Below, piece after piece: positions 1 to 6,669 of a stretch of DNA of 16,465 bases. Made by a program: the position numbers and the translations under genes. This DNA comes from DASRCB01 sp035653295 (GTDB lineage: Bacteria > Acidobacteriota > Terriglobia > Bryobacterales > Bryobacteraceae), in the NCBI GenBank assembly GCA_035653295.1, contig DASRCB010000022.1, forward strand, positions 1 to 16,465, given 5' to 3'. The notes below the pieces were generated by a model. It had not been told where the DNA came from and searched no databases. It worked only from the letters and a program-made list of their open reading frames with translations. Within the stretch, counting starts at the first letter, position 1. Each line of letters begins with the position of its first letter.

Positions 1-502
1 GGATGGTAACCTTGAGCGGCGCCGCGTAGGTCATGCCCCGCTCTTCGCACTCGGGGACGTCGTACTTCAACTGCAGGCTGACCGGGTCGCCGCAGCGATT
101 GCAGAAGGTGACGATGTTCTTGTTGAAGGTGCCGCAGCGCGGGCACAGAACATCGCCGGTGTGGAAGGGATCGGTCTTGATCGTCGCTCCGCAGCTTGGA
201 TTGCGGCAGGTGGAGCGGAGATGGTGCAGCCCTTTCAGGTTGCCGCACTTGCACTCCCAGTTGCCGATGGCGTAATCGACGAACTCGAGCTGGCTCAGCC
301 CGCGAAAATCGGAAATCGGAAAGACCGAATTGAACACGCTCTGCAGGCCCGAATCTTCCCGTTCGCCGGGAAGCAGATCCATCTGCAGAAATCGCTCGTA
401 CGACTTCTTCTGAACCTCAATGAGATTCGGAATCGGGATGGATGTCTTGATACGTGAGAAGTCGACTCGTTCGCGAATGGCGCCTAACGCCGGATTTTGC
501 AT
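1..502 (-). CDS. rpoB: RNA polymerase beta subunit, N-terminal part (cut by left edge)
   Basis: This is the first 167 codons of the beta subunit of RNA polymerase, the core enzyme of transcription. The ATG at 500-502 is preceded by an AGGAG ribosome site at 511-515, eight bases away. The N-terminus has the family's ERVDFSRIK and QKKSYERFLQMDLLP features, and near the window edge it returns to the conserved ECEERGMTYAAPLKV segment. Between LEFVDYAIG (about residue 80) and LKYDVPECEERG (about 145) there is an insertion of roughly 65 residues that E. coli RpoB lacks. It carries eight cysteines at 84, 86, 99, 104, 120, 123, 134 and 137, in CxC, CxxxxC and two CxxC arrangements, which suggests two zinc ribbons. 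From memory this insertion is typical of Acidobacteriota. The gene follows rplL after a long gap with its own promoter. The identity is certain; the zinc binding is inferred. Confidence 0.97.
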   Translation of the reverse strand, partial: MQNPALGAIRERVDFSRIKTSIPIPNLIEVQKKSYERFLQMDLLPGEREDSGLQSVFNSVFPISDFRGLSQLEFVDYAIGNWECKCGNLKGLHHLRSTCRNPSCGATIKTDPFHTGDVLCPRCGTFNKNIVTFCNRCGDPVSLQLKYDVPECEERGMTYAAPLKVTI

Positions 503-939
503 TGTGTGAACTCCTGTGGCCCGAACGGCGCGTGAAACAGTTCAGTTGTAACCGCCATCAGCGTCCGGCCACCATGCGCCGGTTCGTCGACCGGCGTCGT
601 CCGGGATCGAGGCCCCGGTTGGCAGTGACCACACGCTGAAAGCCTGGAATGTAGAAGAACTCTCGAGCGAACTCGCGCGGATAGACGGGTGGTGTGAATA
701 AAGAGAGCAGGACAATCCCCTGCGCACCCGCTGAGTCGGGGCGCATCATACCGCAGGATGCGATGTTCACGAGCAAGAGTCCGGGTTTATAGCTCCGGTA
801 AGGACAACCACTAATTTAACAGAGCGTCGATGGCATGTCAAATGCTCAGAGACGCGGAAACGCGACAGCGTTCGACGATCCCGAAGCTGACCGCCGGCTG
901 CTGCCGCGTCCCGAATCCGAAAACGCTCTGTTGGGCCGC
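503..939 (-). other. rplL-rpoB intergenic region / rpoB leader
   Basis: These 437 bases hold no gene I can support. On the minus strand, just past rplL, there is a short hairpin (AACGC, four-base loop, GCGTT, at 859-872). A sigma70-type promoter follows at 813-841, and then about 300 bases of leader up to rpoB. The small reading frames here (for example 558-776, minus, from TTG) resemble no known family and lack a good ribosome site. The layout fits an rplL-rpoB junction where part of the transcripts stop and rpoB gets extra initiation, as at the E. coli junction, but no RNase III-like long stem is obvious to me. Confidence 0.6.
813..841 (-). promoter_or_regulatory. Sigma70-type promoter for rpoB
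   Basis: Reading the minus strand, a perfect TTGACA (836-841) is followed after exactly 17 bases by TAAATT (813-818), which matches TATAAT at four of six positions. Transcription would begin near 805, giving rpoB a leader of about 300 bases. It lies after rplL in an otherwise non-coding stretch, so it would let rpoBC be made separately from the ribosomal protein genes. Confidence 0.6.
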
Positions 940-1326
940 TTACTTTACTTCGACGGTGGCGCCCGCATCCGTGAACTTCTTTCGGATGGCCTCCGCCTCT
1001 TCCTTATTCACGCCCTCTTTGATGGGCTTGGGCGCGCCGTCCACCAGATCCTTGGCCTCTTTCAAGCCGAGGCTGGTGACTTCGCGTACGGCCTTGATCA
1101 CGTTGATTTTATTCGAACCGGCCGCAGTCAGAATGACGCTGAACTCGGTCTTCTCCTCGGCCGGAGCAGCGGCTGCAGCTGCCCCGCCTCCGCCTGCCGG
1201 CGCCGCCGCAACTGCGGCTGCCGCAGCCGACACGCCGAAGGCTTCTTCCATCTTCTTCACGAGCTCCGCGGCTTCCAGCAGCGTCAGCCCTTTGATCTGA
1301 TCCAGAATCGCGTTTACATCCGCCAT
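940..1326 (-). CDS. rplL: 50S ribosomal protein L7/L12
   Basis: L7/L12 forms the flexible stalk of the large ribosomal subunit and recruits and activates the translation GTPases. The 128-residue product has the N-terminal dimerisation helix (about 1-35), an Ala/Gly-rich hinge (about 36-55) and the C-terminal factor-binding domain with its conserved KINVIKAVREVTSLGLKEAK region and the VDGAPKPIKEGV loop. The ATG at 1324-1326 has a GGGAG ribosome site nine bases upstream. The protein is slightly longer than the E. coli one (about 120 residues) because of the long hinge. It lies 65 bases after rplJ, the usual order, and is followed by the rpoB leader. The identity is secure. Confidence 0.98.
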   Translation of the reverse strand: MADVNAILDQIKGLTLLEAAELVKKMEEAFGVSAAAAAVAAAPAGGGGAAAAAAPAEEKTEFSVILTAAGSNKINVIKAVREVTSLGLKEAKDLVDGAPKPIKEGVNKEEAEAIRKKFTDAGATVEVK

Positions 1327-1359
1327 TGTTGTCTACTCCCTTTAGGTTCTGTTTAGGCC

Positions 1360-1390
1360 GCCCATTGCCGACAGCCGCTTGCGTATGGGC
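1360..1390 (-). repeat. Inverted repeat between rplJ and rplL
   Basis: A perfect six-base inverted repeat (GCCCAT / ATGGGC, loop of 19 bases) begins one base after the rplJ stop codon and ends 18 bases before the rplL ribosome site. In the rplJ-rplL RNA it would form a hairpin in the 65-base spacer. There is no T-run, so it is unlikely to be a strong terminator. A role in balancing L10 and L7/L12 levels (1:4 or 1:6 in ribosomes) is possible but inferred. Confidence 0.4.
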
Positions 1391-1391
1391 C

Positions 1392-1919
1392 TCAGCCCGA
1401 AAACTTGTTCTCTTTCCCTGCCTGGTCCAGCACCACTGCCACATTTCTCGACACGCCGTTCAGCGCGACAGCCATTCGCTGCGCCGAGGCGTTGATCAGA
1501 AACATGATCTTGCTGATCAGCTCTTCCTTCGAAGGAAGGTTCGCGAGGTCCTGAATTCCCTGTACGTTGATGACCCGCCCTTCCACGAACCCCGCTTTGA
1601 AGGTGAACACCGGGTTCGCCTTGGCGTACGTGGTGAGCGCCTTGGCCAGCGCCACCGGGTCTTTCGTGGTGAAGGCCATGGAGTTCATGCCCGCCAGGTC
1701 CTTCATCAGATCCTTCACAGGCTTGCCTTCCGCCGCTTTTTCCGCCAGCGTGTTCTTGATGACCGCGTAGTCGCCGCCCGCCCCGCGAATGGCCTTGCGC
1801 AGGTCGAAATCCTGCTGCACGGTCATCTTCTCGTACCCGGTGAGGAAGATGCTGTTGGCGCGCTCGAACTCCTCGCGCAGCCGCGCCAGATCTTTTTCCT
1901 TTTGCTCCCTGTCTTTCAT
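1392..1919 (-). CDS. rplJ: 50S ribosomal protein L10
   Basis: L10 anchors the L7/L12 dimers to 23S rRNA at the base of the ribosomal stalk. The 175-residue product matches the family length (165 in E. coli) and shows the N-terminal KEKDLARLREEFERANSIF helix, the NTLAEKAAEG segment of the RNA-binding domain, and a C-terminal Ala-rich helix (about 150-170) that binds L7/L12. The ATG at 1917-1919 has a strong AGGAGA ribosome site five bases upstream. Only 21 bases separate it from rplA, so there is no room for the usual L10 leader between the two genes. If L10 controls this operon by binding its own mRNA, the site would have to be upstream of rplA. Confidence 0.98.
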   Translation of the reverse strand: MKDREQKEKDLARLREEFERANSIFLTGYEKMTVQQDFDLRKAIRGAGGDYAVIKNTLAEKAAEGKPVKDLMKDLAGMNSMAFTTKDPVALAKALTTYAKANPVFTFKAGFVEGRVINVQGIQDLANLPSKEELISKIMFLINASAQRMAVALNGVSRNVAVVLDQAGKENKFSG

Positions 1920-1940
1920 TTCGATCTCCTGGATGGCGGG

Positions 1941-2645
1941 CTACGCCTGCTTCGCGTTGAACGAGGTCACGTCCAGCGGAACGCCGGGCCCCATGGTGGA
2001 GCAGACGGTGACGCTCTTCACGTACTTGCCTTTTGCGGCCGAAGGCTTGGCTCGCACCACAGCCTGAATCAGCGTGTTGGCGTTCTCGAACAGCTTGTCG
2101 GTGGAGAAGCTCACCTTGCCCACGGGAGCGTGGATGACGCCGGTCTTGTCCACACGAAACTCCACCTTACCGGCCTTGATCTCGCGAACGGCGTTGGTGA
2201 CGTCAGTCGTCACAGTGCCCGTCTTGGGGTTCGGCATGAGGCCGCGGGGTCCGAGAATCTTACCAAGGCGGCCTACCGAGCGCATCATGTCCGGGGTTGC
2301 GACCACGGCATCGAAATCGGTCCAGTTTTCCGCCTGGATGCGCTGCACGACGTCGTCGCCGCCGACGATGTCAGCGCCGGCCTCCTGCGCCTCCCGCTGC
2401 TTGTCGCCGGAGGCTATGACCAGTACTTTCTTGGATTTACCGAGGCCGTTCGGCAGCACTATGGTGCCGCGCACTTGCTGGTCGGCATGCTTGGGATCGA
2501 CGCCAAGGCGCATGTGCACCTCGACGGTCTCGTCGAATTTCGCGAACTTAATCTTCTGGACGAGGGGGATGGCTTCCTGCAGGCTGTAGGGCCGGGCCTC
2601 TACCTGTTTCGCAGCCGCATCGAACTTCTTACCGCTTTTTGGCAT
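1941..2645 (-). CDS. rplA: 50S ribosomal protein L1
   Basis: L1 binds 23S rRNA at the L1 stalk and helps release deacylated tRNA from the E site. In many bacteria it also represses its own operon by binding the mRNA. The 234-residue product has the same length as E. coli L1 and carries the family signature GPRGLMPNPKTGTV near residues 130-143. The ATG at 2643-2645 follows a GAGG ribosome site. The gene leads the cluster rplA-rplJ-rplL-rpoB. The usual partner rplK (L11), normally just upstream, is absent: the next gene upstream is a divergent HDOD gene, separated by a promoter region. Confidence 0.98.
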   Translation of the reverse strand: MPKSGKKFDAAAKQVEARPYSLQEAIPLVQKIKFAKFDETVEVHMRLGVDPKHADQQVRGTIVLPNGLGKSKKVLVIASGDKQREAQEAGADIVGGDDVVQRIQAENWTDFDAVVATPDMMRSVGRLGKILGPRGLMPNPKTGTVTTDVTNAVREIKAGKVEFRVDKTGVIHAPVGKVSFSTDKLFENANTLIQAVVRAKPSAAKGKYVKSVTVCSTMGPGVPLDVTSFNAKQA

Positions 2646-2657
2646 GTTCCCTCATTG

Positions 2658-2702
2658 GTGCAGACGGCAGATGTCGTTGAAACCAAGGACCCTGCCTCCC
2701 AC
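2658..2702 (-). repeat. Hairpin in the rplA leader (possible autoregulatory RNA)
   Basis: In the minus-strand RNA just before rplA, GGCAG (2692-2696) can pair with CUGCC (2666-2670). Beyond an uneven internal loop (GGA opposite GUCUG), GUG (2700-2702) can pair with CAC (2658-2660). It lies in the roughly 80-base leader between the predicted promoter and the start codon, where L1 or L10 could bind to repress translation. A second hairpin (TTGCGC, three-base loop, GCGCAA, 2714-2728) lies close to the predicted start of transcription. The pairing is seen directly; the regulatory role is inferred and I could not match it with confidence to the known L1 or L10 leader motifs. Confidence 0.3.
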
Positions 2703-2733
2703 TGAGCGTTGATTTGCGCGGGGCGCAACAATC

Positions 2734-2763
2734 AGATTACCAGAATCGAATCGTCAATGTAAA
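2734..2763 (-). promoter_or_regulatory. Promoter of the rplA-rplJ-rplL operon
   Basis: On the minus strand TTTACA (2758-2763) is followed after 18 bases by TAATCT (2734-2739), and the latter is preceded by TGG, an extended -10 element. It would start RNA near 2727, about 80 bases before rplA. The -10 itself is only a moderate match. Confidence 0.4.
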
Positions 2764-2847
2764 CACGATCCCCGGACGCCGGAGCCGAGAGGGCGGATAT
2801 CGCGAGCCTCGGCGCGCCACCGCTCCTGCTCCTCGGCGATGTGTTGA

Positions 2848-3831
2848 ATGCGCTGTGCTGCCACGCTTTCCTGCTTCGTTCTTTCTTATTTGCAGTGTTC
2901 GTCTGATGAAACCGACACCGTCACGACCGCACGGTTCCACTCAATTTCCACTGCCCCTCTGCCGATAAGCCTCTTAGTGACGCCCGTACTGGAATGCCGA
3001 ACCCGGGTCCTGCGCTGTCTCGGGAAGCTGCCGCCGTTTTCTCCGGTCCTGAACCGCGTGCTGGCCAGCATTGCCCATGAGGACGTTTCGTTCAGCGCCG
3101 TCTCCGACCTCATCGAAAAAGATACGGTGCTGGCCGGCAACATACTGAAAATCGTGAACTCGGCGCTGTACGGCCGCCGGGGGACAGTCAGCTCCGTTCG
3201 GCACGCCGTCAGTCTGCTCGGCATCAATAAAATCCGGAACGCGGTGCTCAGTATGTCCATCGCGCGCATGTGGGCCTCGGTCAGAACTCCGCCAGGATGG
3301 TCGATGACGCGCTTCAACATGCACTCCGTCGCCGTCGCAATCCTGTGCGATCTGCTCGCCCAATACACGAGTGTCGAATATGGCGAGGGCGCCTTCATCG
3401 CAGGTCTCCTGCACGATGTGGGACTGTTGCTCATCGCCGTCGCCGTACCGGATGAATACTCGACGGTGGAGAAACTGTATCGCCAGGGCGGCCGTTCCTG
3501 GTGCGACTGCGAGCTCGACATATTTGGTTTCACGCACCCGGAAATTTCAGCCGAGGCGCTGACTGCGTGGAACCTGCCCGAGCCCATCCGCGAGTGCGTG
3601 GTCGAGCACCACACGATCGCAGGCCGGGCGTTGGCTTCCGACGTTCGGCTGGCGACACTGTTGTTCGCGGCGAACGGGTACGTAAACCATGCCGGCCTGA
3701 CCGTACACAGTGAGTTCTCGGACGCCGATCAGCCGGATCCGGAGCCTTGCCGCATGCTGGCCGGCGACAGCACGGACCGCATCCTGACGGACTGGAAGGC
3801 GGAAGTGAAGACGGACAGCGCCTTCTTCTAA
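2848..3831 (+). CDS. HDOD domain signalling protein
   Basis: HDOD proteins are bacterial signalling proteins related to the HD phosphohydrolases, often linked to cyclic di-GMP or stress control; most are not enzymes. Here the domain covers roughly residues 58-260 of the longest reading. It begins with LGKLPPFSPVLNRVLASI, continues with DLIEKDTVLAGNILKIVNSALY and VRHAVSLLGINKIRNAVL, both hallmarks of the family, and includes FIAGLLHDVG with an HD pair at about 189-190. The short tail has no recognised domain. The start is doubtful: the ATG at 2848 adds some 43 poorly conserved-looking residues, while a GTG at 2977 would begin just before the domain; neither has a good ribosome site. It is divergent from rplA and convergent with the methyltransferase gene, so it seems to be transcribed alone. 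Confidence 0.85.
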   Translation: MRCAATLSCFVLSYLQCSSDETDTVTTARFHSISTAPLPISLLVTPVLECRTRVLRCLGKLPPFSPVLNRVLASIAHEDVSFSAVSDLIEKDTVLAGNILKIVNSALYGRRGTVSSVRHAVSLLGINKIRNAVLSMSIARMWASVRTPPGWSMTRFNMHSVAVAILCDLLAQYTSVEYGEGAFIAGLLHDVGLLLIAVAVPDEYSTVEKLYRQGGRSWCDCELDIFGFTHPEISAEALTAWNLPEPIRECVVEHHTIAGRALASDVRLATLLFAANGYVNHAGLTVHSEFSDADQPDPEPCRMLAGDSTDRILTDWKAEVKTDSAFF

Positions 3832-3846
3832 GGACCCTATTGGTCC
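3832..3846. repeat. Inverted repeat spanning two convergent stop codons
   Basis: GGACC, five-base loop CTATT, GGTCC. The plus-strand HDOD gene stops one base before it, and the minus-strand methyltransferase stop codon (3837-3839) lies in the loop. A shared weak terminator is possible, but the stem is short and there is no U-tract on either strand. Confidence 0.3.
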
Positions 3847-4511
3847 GGCGCCCTGCGGAAGATGAACAGGTGCTGGCGGGGGAGCGTGTCGATTACCTTA
3901 TCCAAACGGAAGCCTTCCGCTTCCACCTCCGTCCGCACTTCTGCAATGCTCATTTTGTGGTCGGGCCGAATCGGAATGCTGGGGTCCTCTTTGCGATACT
4001 CCAGCAGAACGAGCCGCCCGTCCTTCCTGAGCGCCCGCCGCAGCGCCTGCAGCATCTTCTGCGGCTGCGAGAACTCATGGTACACATCCACCAGTAATTC
4101 GACATCGATCCTGCCGGCGGGTAAACGCGGATCCGCTTCCGACCCCAGCACGGTCTCGATGTTATTCAGGTGCGCCTCTTCGCTGTTGTCGCGTACACGG
4201 TCCAGCATCTCCGGCTGGATGTCCTCCGCATACACGCGGCCGGTCGGGCCCACGCGGCGCGCCAGCTTGGCCGAAATGTAACCGGTCCCCGCGCCCACGT
4301 CGGCGACGATCATGCCTGGAGCGATGCCGATGGCATCCAGCGCCGCTTCGGGCGCCTCCTCTTTCTCGCGGTCGGAGCGGTCCAGCCAGTCGGCGCCCGC
4401 CGGACCCATGGCCGGCGCGATTCTGCGGCCGGTAAGCGGATGCACCGCCTGGGCGGACACGGCGAGTGCTGCGAACAGCGCGATGCCGCCAAGCGCCGCG
4501 AGACGCCGCAT
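3837..4511 (-). CDS. Class I SAM-dependent methyltransferase with signal-peptide-like N-terminus
   Basis: The product has a class I methyltransferase fold: the SAM-binding motif DVGAGTGY at about residues 71-78, the acidic end of strand 2 (VYAEDI, about 83-88), a DVYHEF motif near 122-127, and the DGRLVLLEYR strand near 144-153. The substrate cannot be told. I chose the ATG at 4509-4511 because it gives a 22-residue N-terminus with MRR, a hydrophobic stretch and an AQA site, all typical of a signal peptide. A GTG at 4541 would add ten residues. A secreted SAM-dependent methyltransferase is odd because SAM is cytosolic; the hydrophobic stretch could instead be a membrane anchor. The gene is convergent with the HDOD gene five bases away and lies downstream of the AlkZ-like gene on the same strand, with a 60-90 base gap. 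Confidence 0.85.
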   Translation of the reverse strand: MRRLAALGGIALFAALAVSAQAVHPLTGRRIAPAMGPAGADWLDRSDREKEEAPEAALDAIGIAPGMIVADVGAGTGYISAKLARRVGPTGRVYAEDIQPEMLDRVRDNSEEAHLNNIETVLGSEADPRLPAGRIDVELLVDVYHEFSQPQKMLQALRRALRKDGRLVLLEYRKEDPSIPIRPDHKMSIAEVRTEVEAEGFRLDKVIDTLPRQHLFIFRRAPDQ

Positions 4512-4601
4512 ACTGCCTGCACAAAGGGCCGGAGCTGTCACGGATTACTACTTATGATACGTGGATCGGGCCATCACGTTCCCATGACGGGCGGCGGAGC
4601 C

Positions 4602-5777
4602 CTACGGGCGCGGCAGTCGCCCGGCGCGGAGCGCCTCGATGCGCGGCGCCCGGCTCTTCGGCGAATCAAGGCTGAACGAGCGCGCGTCGCCAAGCTGCTC
4701 TCCAATCCAGGTCTCAGTGGCCTTAATCGCTCGCTCGAGTGCCTTGTCCTCGCGCCGGAACGTGAGCCAGGCAATCGATTCGGACTGTGGGTCATACTCC
4801 CAGACACCGGCGAGTCGGCCGCGGTCCACGATGGCATTGCTGGGCAGGTCCGTCAGTCCATTTGGTGGAAACACCTGTTTCCAGTCCTCGGCATTCACCG
4901 TGTCCTGCAGGTTCCGGCGCAGCAGAAACAACGCGTCCAGGCTGCTCACCAGTGAATAAGACGGCTTTTTTGGCAATTGCCAGCTACGAAGCGCATCCAA
5001 ATCGTCAGCGAACATCAGGCGCTCGCCGTCGGGCGAAGCCAGCCCAAGCGGCGCGACCGCGGCTTTCGCGGCCTTCACGCCCAATCCGGAGAACCACTGA
5101 AATTCGGCAACACTCGCCGGTCCGATCCAGCGGAAGTAGCGGCGCGCCACCTCGGTATGGACATCTTCCTGCGCCAGATTGAAGCCGGCCAATGGATTGG
5201 GATTCCAAAGCGTGTACCGGTAGCGCTGCTGATCGAGGCGGCCATTCACCGGAATGCGCCGGATCTCGCCCCGGCGCTGCAGTTCCCCAAGCGCGAGCGG
5301 CAGTGTGGTCGTGACACCCTTTTTGGCGCCTTCAGGACCGAGATTTCGCGCCGCGCCGCCCGTCGCTTCGCGAAGCCCTTCGGGATCAAGTGGGCCCTGC
5401 GCCAGCGCGCGTACGATGCCGTCGCGCAGTTTGCTGATTTCCTTTTCGGTTACTCCGAGCTTGTATGCCGTTTTCAAATCGCCGTCGAAGGCCGCCCCGG
5501 CGCTCAGCGCCAGCGCGAATTCGGATGCCGGGACCACATAGGTGCACCCGCGCGCCGCCGGCAACTCATGGATCTCCAGGCGCGCGACAGCCGCGTCCGC
5601 CGCATCGCGCGATGTGCCGGCGCGCGCGAACAGCGTGAGATACGGCCCCGAGCCGCCCACGGAACGGGCCCAGCCGGAGCGCTCCAGAACCTCTGCCGCA
5701 GACTTCCCCTCCGAGGTTCCATCGAGCCCCTGCCGAGCCCAGCGCCACGCGCGTAACATGTTGTCGTCGATGGTCAT
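4602..5777 (-). CDS. AlkZ/YcaQ-like winged-helix protein (HTH_42 family), catalytic motif apparently missing
   Basis: This 391-residue protein looks like the HTH_42 family of stacked winged helices that includes AlkZ and YcaQ, DNA glycosylases that remove bulky alkylated bases and unhook interstrand crosslinks. Supporting features are the PYLTLFARAG segment (about 45-54), the RRYFRWIGPASVAEFQWFSGL segment in the middle of the protein, and a C-terminal part with RGRLAGVWEY and the TFRREDKALERAI helix. In the active enzymes a QxQ or QxD motif lies a few residues before the segment equivalent to PYLTLFAR; here that place reads GWARSVGGSG, with no glutamine. So the protein may bind DNA without acting as a glycosylase, or may use other residues. 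The ATG at 5775-5777 is the start. It lies 130 bases downstream of rsmA. Confidence 0.75.
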   Translation of the reverse strand: MTIDDNMLRAWRWARQGLDGTSEGKSAAEVLERSGWARSVGGSGPYLTLFARAGTSRDAADAAVARLEIHELPAARGCTYVVPASEFALALSAGAAFDGDLKTAYKLGVTEKEISKLRDGIVRALAQGPLDPEGLREATGGAARNLGPEGAKKGVTTTLPLALGELQRRGEIRRIPVNGRLDQQRYRYTLWNPNPLAGFNLAQEDVHTEVARRYFRWIGPASVAEFQWFSGLGVKAAKAAVAPLGLASPDGERLMFADDLDALRSWQLPKKPSYSLVSSLDALFLLRRNLQDTVNAEDWKQVFPPNGLTDLPSNAIVDRGRLAGVWEYDPQSESIAWLTFRREDKALERAIKATETWIGEQLGDARSFSLDSPKSRAPRIEALRAGRLPRP

Positions 5778-5881
5778 GCCCGAACCACTTCCCGCCCGTT
5801 GCCACCAGCAGTGATGAGTATCAGCTCGAAAGACAACATCTCCACTTCCGAGGGAGTCATGTTCAGCTTACCCATTCCGGA

Positions 5882-5894
5882 GGCGCTCGGCGCC
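5882..5894 (-). repeat. GC-rich hairpin after rsmA
   Basis: GGCGC, three-base loop, GCGCC, located 14 bases after the rsmA stop codon in the 130-base gap before the AlkZ-like gene. It has no U-tract, so termination is uncertain; it may slow or stabilise the RNA end. Confidence 0.3.
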
Positions 5895-5907
5895 CACGAC
5901 TGGACGA

Positions 5908-6657
5908 CTAAGAGTTGACAAGCCGCCCGTACAGATCGACAAACATTTCGAGCGACAGTTGTTCGGCGCGCATTCCGGCCTCCGGCAGCGCCGCCACGAC
6001 TTCTGGAGGAAAGACGCCGCCCAGATTATTGCGCAGCGTTTTGCGCTTGTGGCGGAAGCACAGGCCGACGAAGCGCAAAAACGCCGCGGAGTCGCCTGCC
6101 GTGGCGGGGCTGCGCGGTGTCAGCCGCACCACGGCCGAGTCGACCTTCGGCGGCGGCTTGAACGACCCCGGCGCTACGGTGAACAGCAGTTCCGCCTTCG
6201 CCAGAAACTGCGTGGCCACGCTCAGGTAACCGTAGTCGCGGGCGCCGGGGGAGGCGGTAAGCCGCTCCGCCACCTCCTTCTGCACGAGAAACACGGCGCA
6301 CCGCACCGGCCGGCGCATCCCCAGCACCTTCTCGATGATTGGTGAGGTGATGTAGTACGGCAGATTGCCGGCGACCGCTTCGGGCCCATACTGCGCCAGC
6401 TCCACTTTCAGTACATCGCCTTCGACAAGCTCCAGCCGCGGCTCGCCGCGAAACTTCGCCGTCAGATACTGAATGAGCACGTGATCGATTTCGATCGCGA
6501 TCACGCGCTCCGCGCGCTCGAGCAGGTGTGCCGTGAGCGCGCCCTTCCCGGGCCCAATCTCGACGACCACTCCTGTCCCCTCGGGCGCGGCCGCGGCGGC
6601 GATTCGTTCGAGAATGGATTCGCGAAAAAGGAAATGCTGTCCGAGGCGTTGTCCCAG
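5908..6657 (-). CDS. rsmA: 16S rRNA dimethyladenosine transferase (KsgA/RsmA), apparent CTG start
   Basis: RsmA dimethylates two adjacent adenosines near the 3' end of 16S rRNA (A1518 and A1519 in E. coli numbering), using SAM, late in assembly of the small subunit. Visible motifs are VVEIGPGKGALT (SAM motif I), the AIEID strand end, GDVLK, and the catalytic NLPYYI (motif IV), followed by FKPPPKVDSAVVRL and the C-terminal RHKRKTLRNNL. Most tools would start at the GTG at 6568-6570, but that drops the conserved LGQHFLFRESILERI segment, which is open in the same frame upstream. Between the in-frame TGA of the anti-sigma gene (6670-6672) and that segment there is no ATG, GTG or TTG. CTG at 6655-6657 lies five bases after a GGAG ribosome site (6663-6666), so I place the start there, giving 249 residues, close to the usual 260-270. 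Translation is probably coupled to the gene before it. Confidence 0.93.
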   Translation of the reverse strand: MGQRLGQHFLFRESILERIAAAAAPEGTGVVVEIGPGKGALTAHLLERAERVIAIEIDHVLIQYLTAKFRGEPRLELVEGDVLKVELAQYGPEAVAGNLPYYITSPIIEKVLGMRRPVRCAVFLVQKEVAERLTASPGARDYGYLSVATQFLAKAELLFTVAPGSFKPPPKVDSAVVRLTPRSPATAGDSAAFLRFVGLCFRHKRKTLRNNLGGVFPPEVVAALPEAGMRAEQLSLEMFVDLYGRLVNS

Positions 6658-6666
6658 ACCTGCTCC
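6655..6666 (-). promoter_or_regulatory. Ribosome site GGAG and CTG start of rsmA
   Basis: On the minus strand GGAG (6663-6666) is followed by five bases and then CTG (6655-6657). This is the only start-like codon with a proper ribosome site in front of the conserved RsmA N-terminus. The upstream gene stops at 6670-6672 in the same frame, 12 bases earlier, which would favour re-initiation. Confidence 0.55.
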
Positions 6667-6669
6667 GGT

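Noticed and set aside
558..776. 72-residue minus-strand reading frame in the rpoB leader
   Set aside because: TTG start, no ribosome site, no recognisable domain; it is probably chance coding in the leader.
1326..2705. 459-residue plus-strand open frame opposite rplJ and rplA
   Set aside because: It is antisense to two certain ribosomal protein genes. Long antisense frames are common in GC-rich DNA, and its His/Arg/Leu-rich translation looks like a shadow.
5814..5918. 34-residue plus-strand reading frame between the AlkZ-like gene and rsmA
   Set aside because: It overlaps the rsmA end, has no ribosome site before its ATG, and resembles no family I know.
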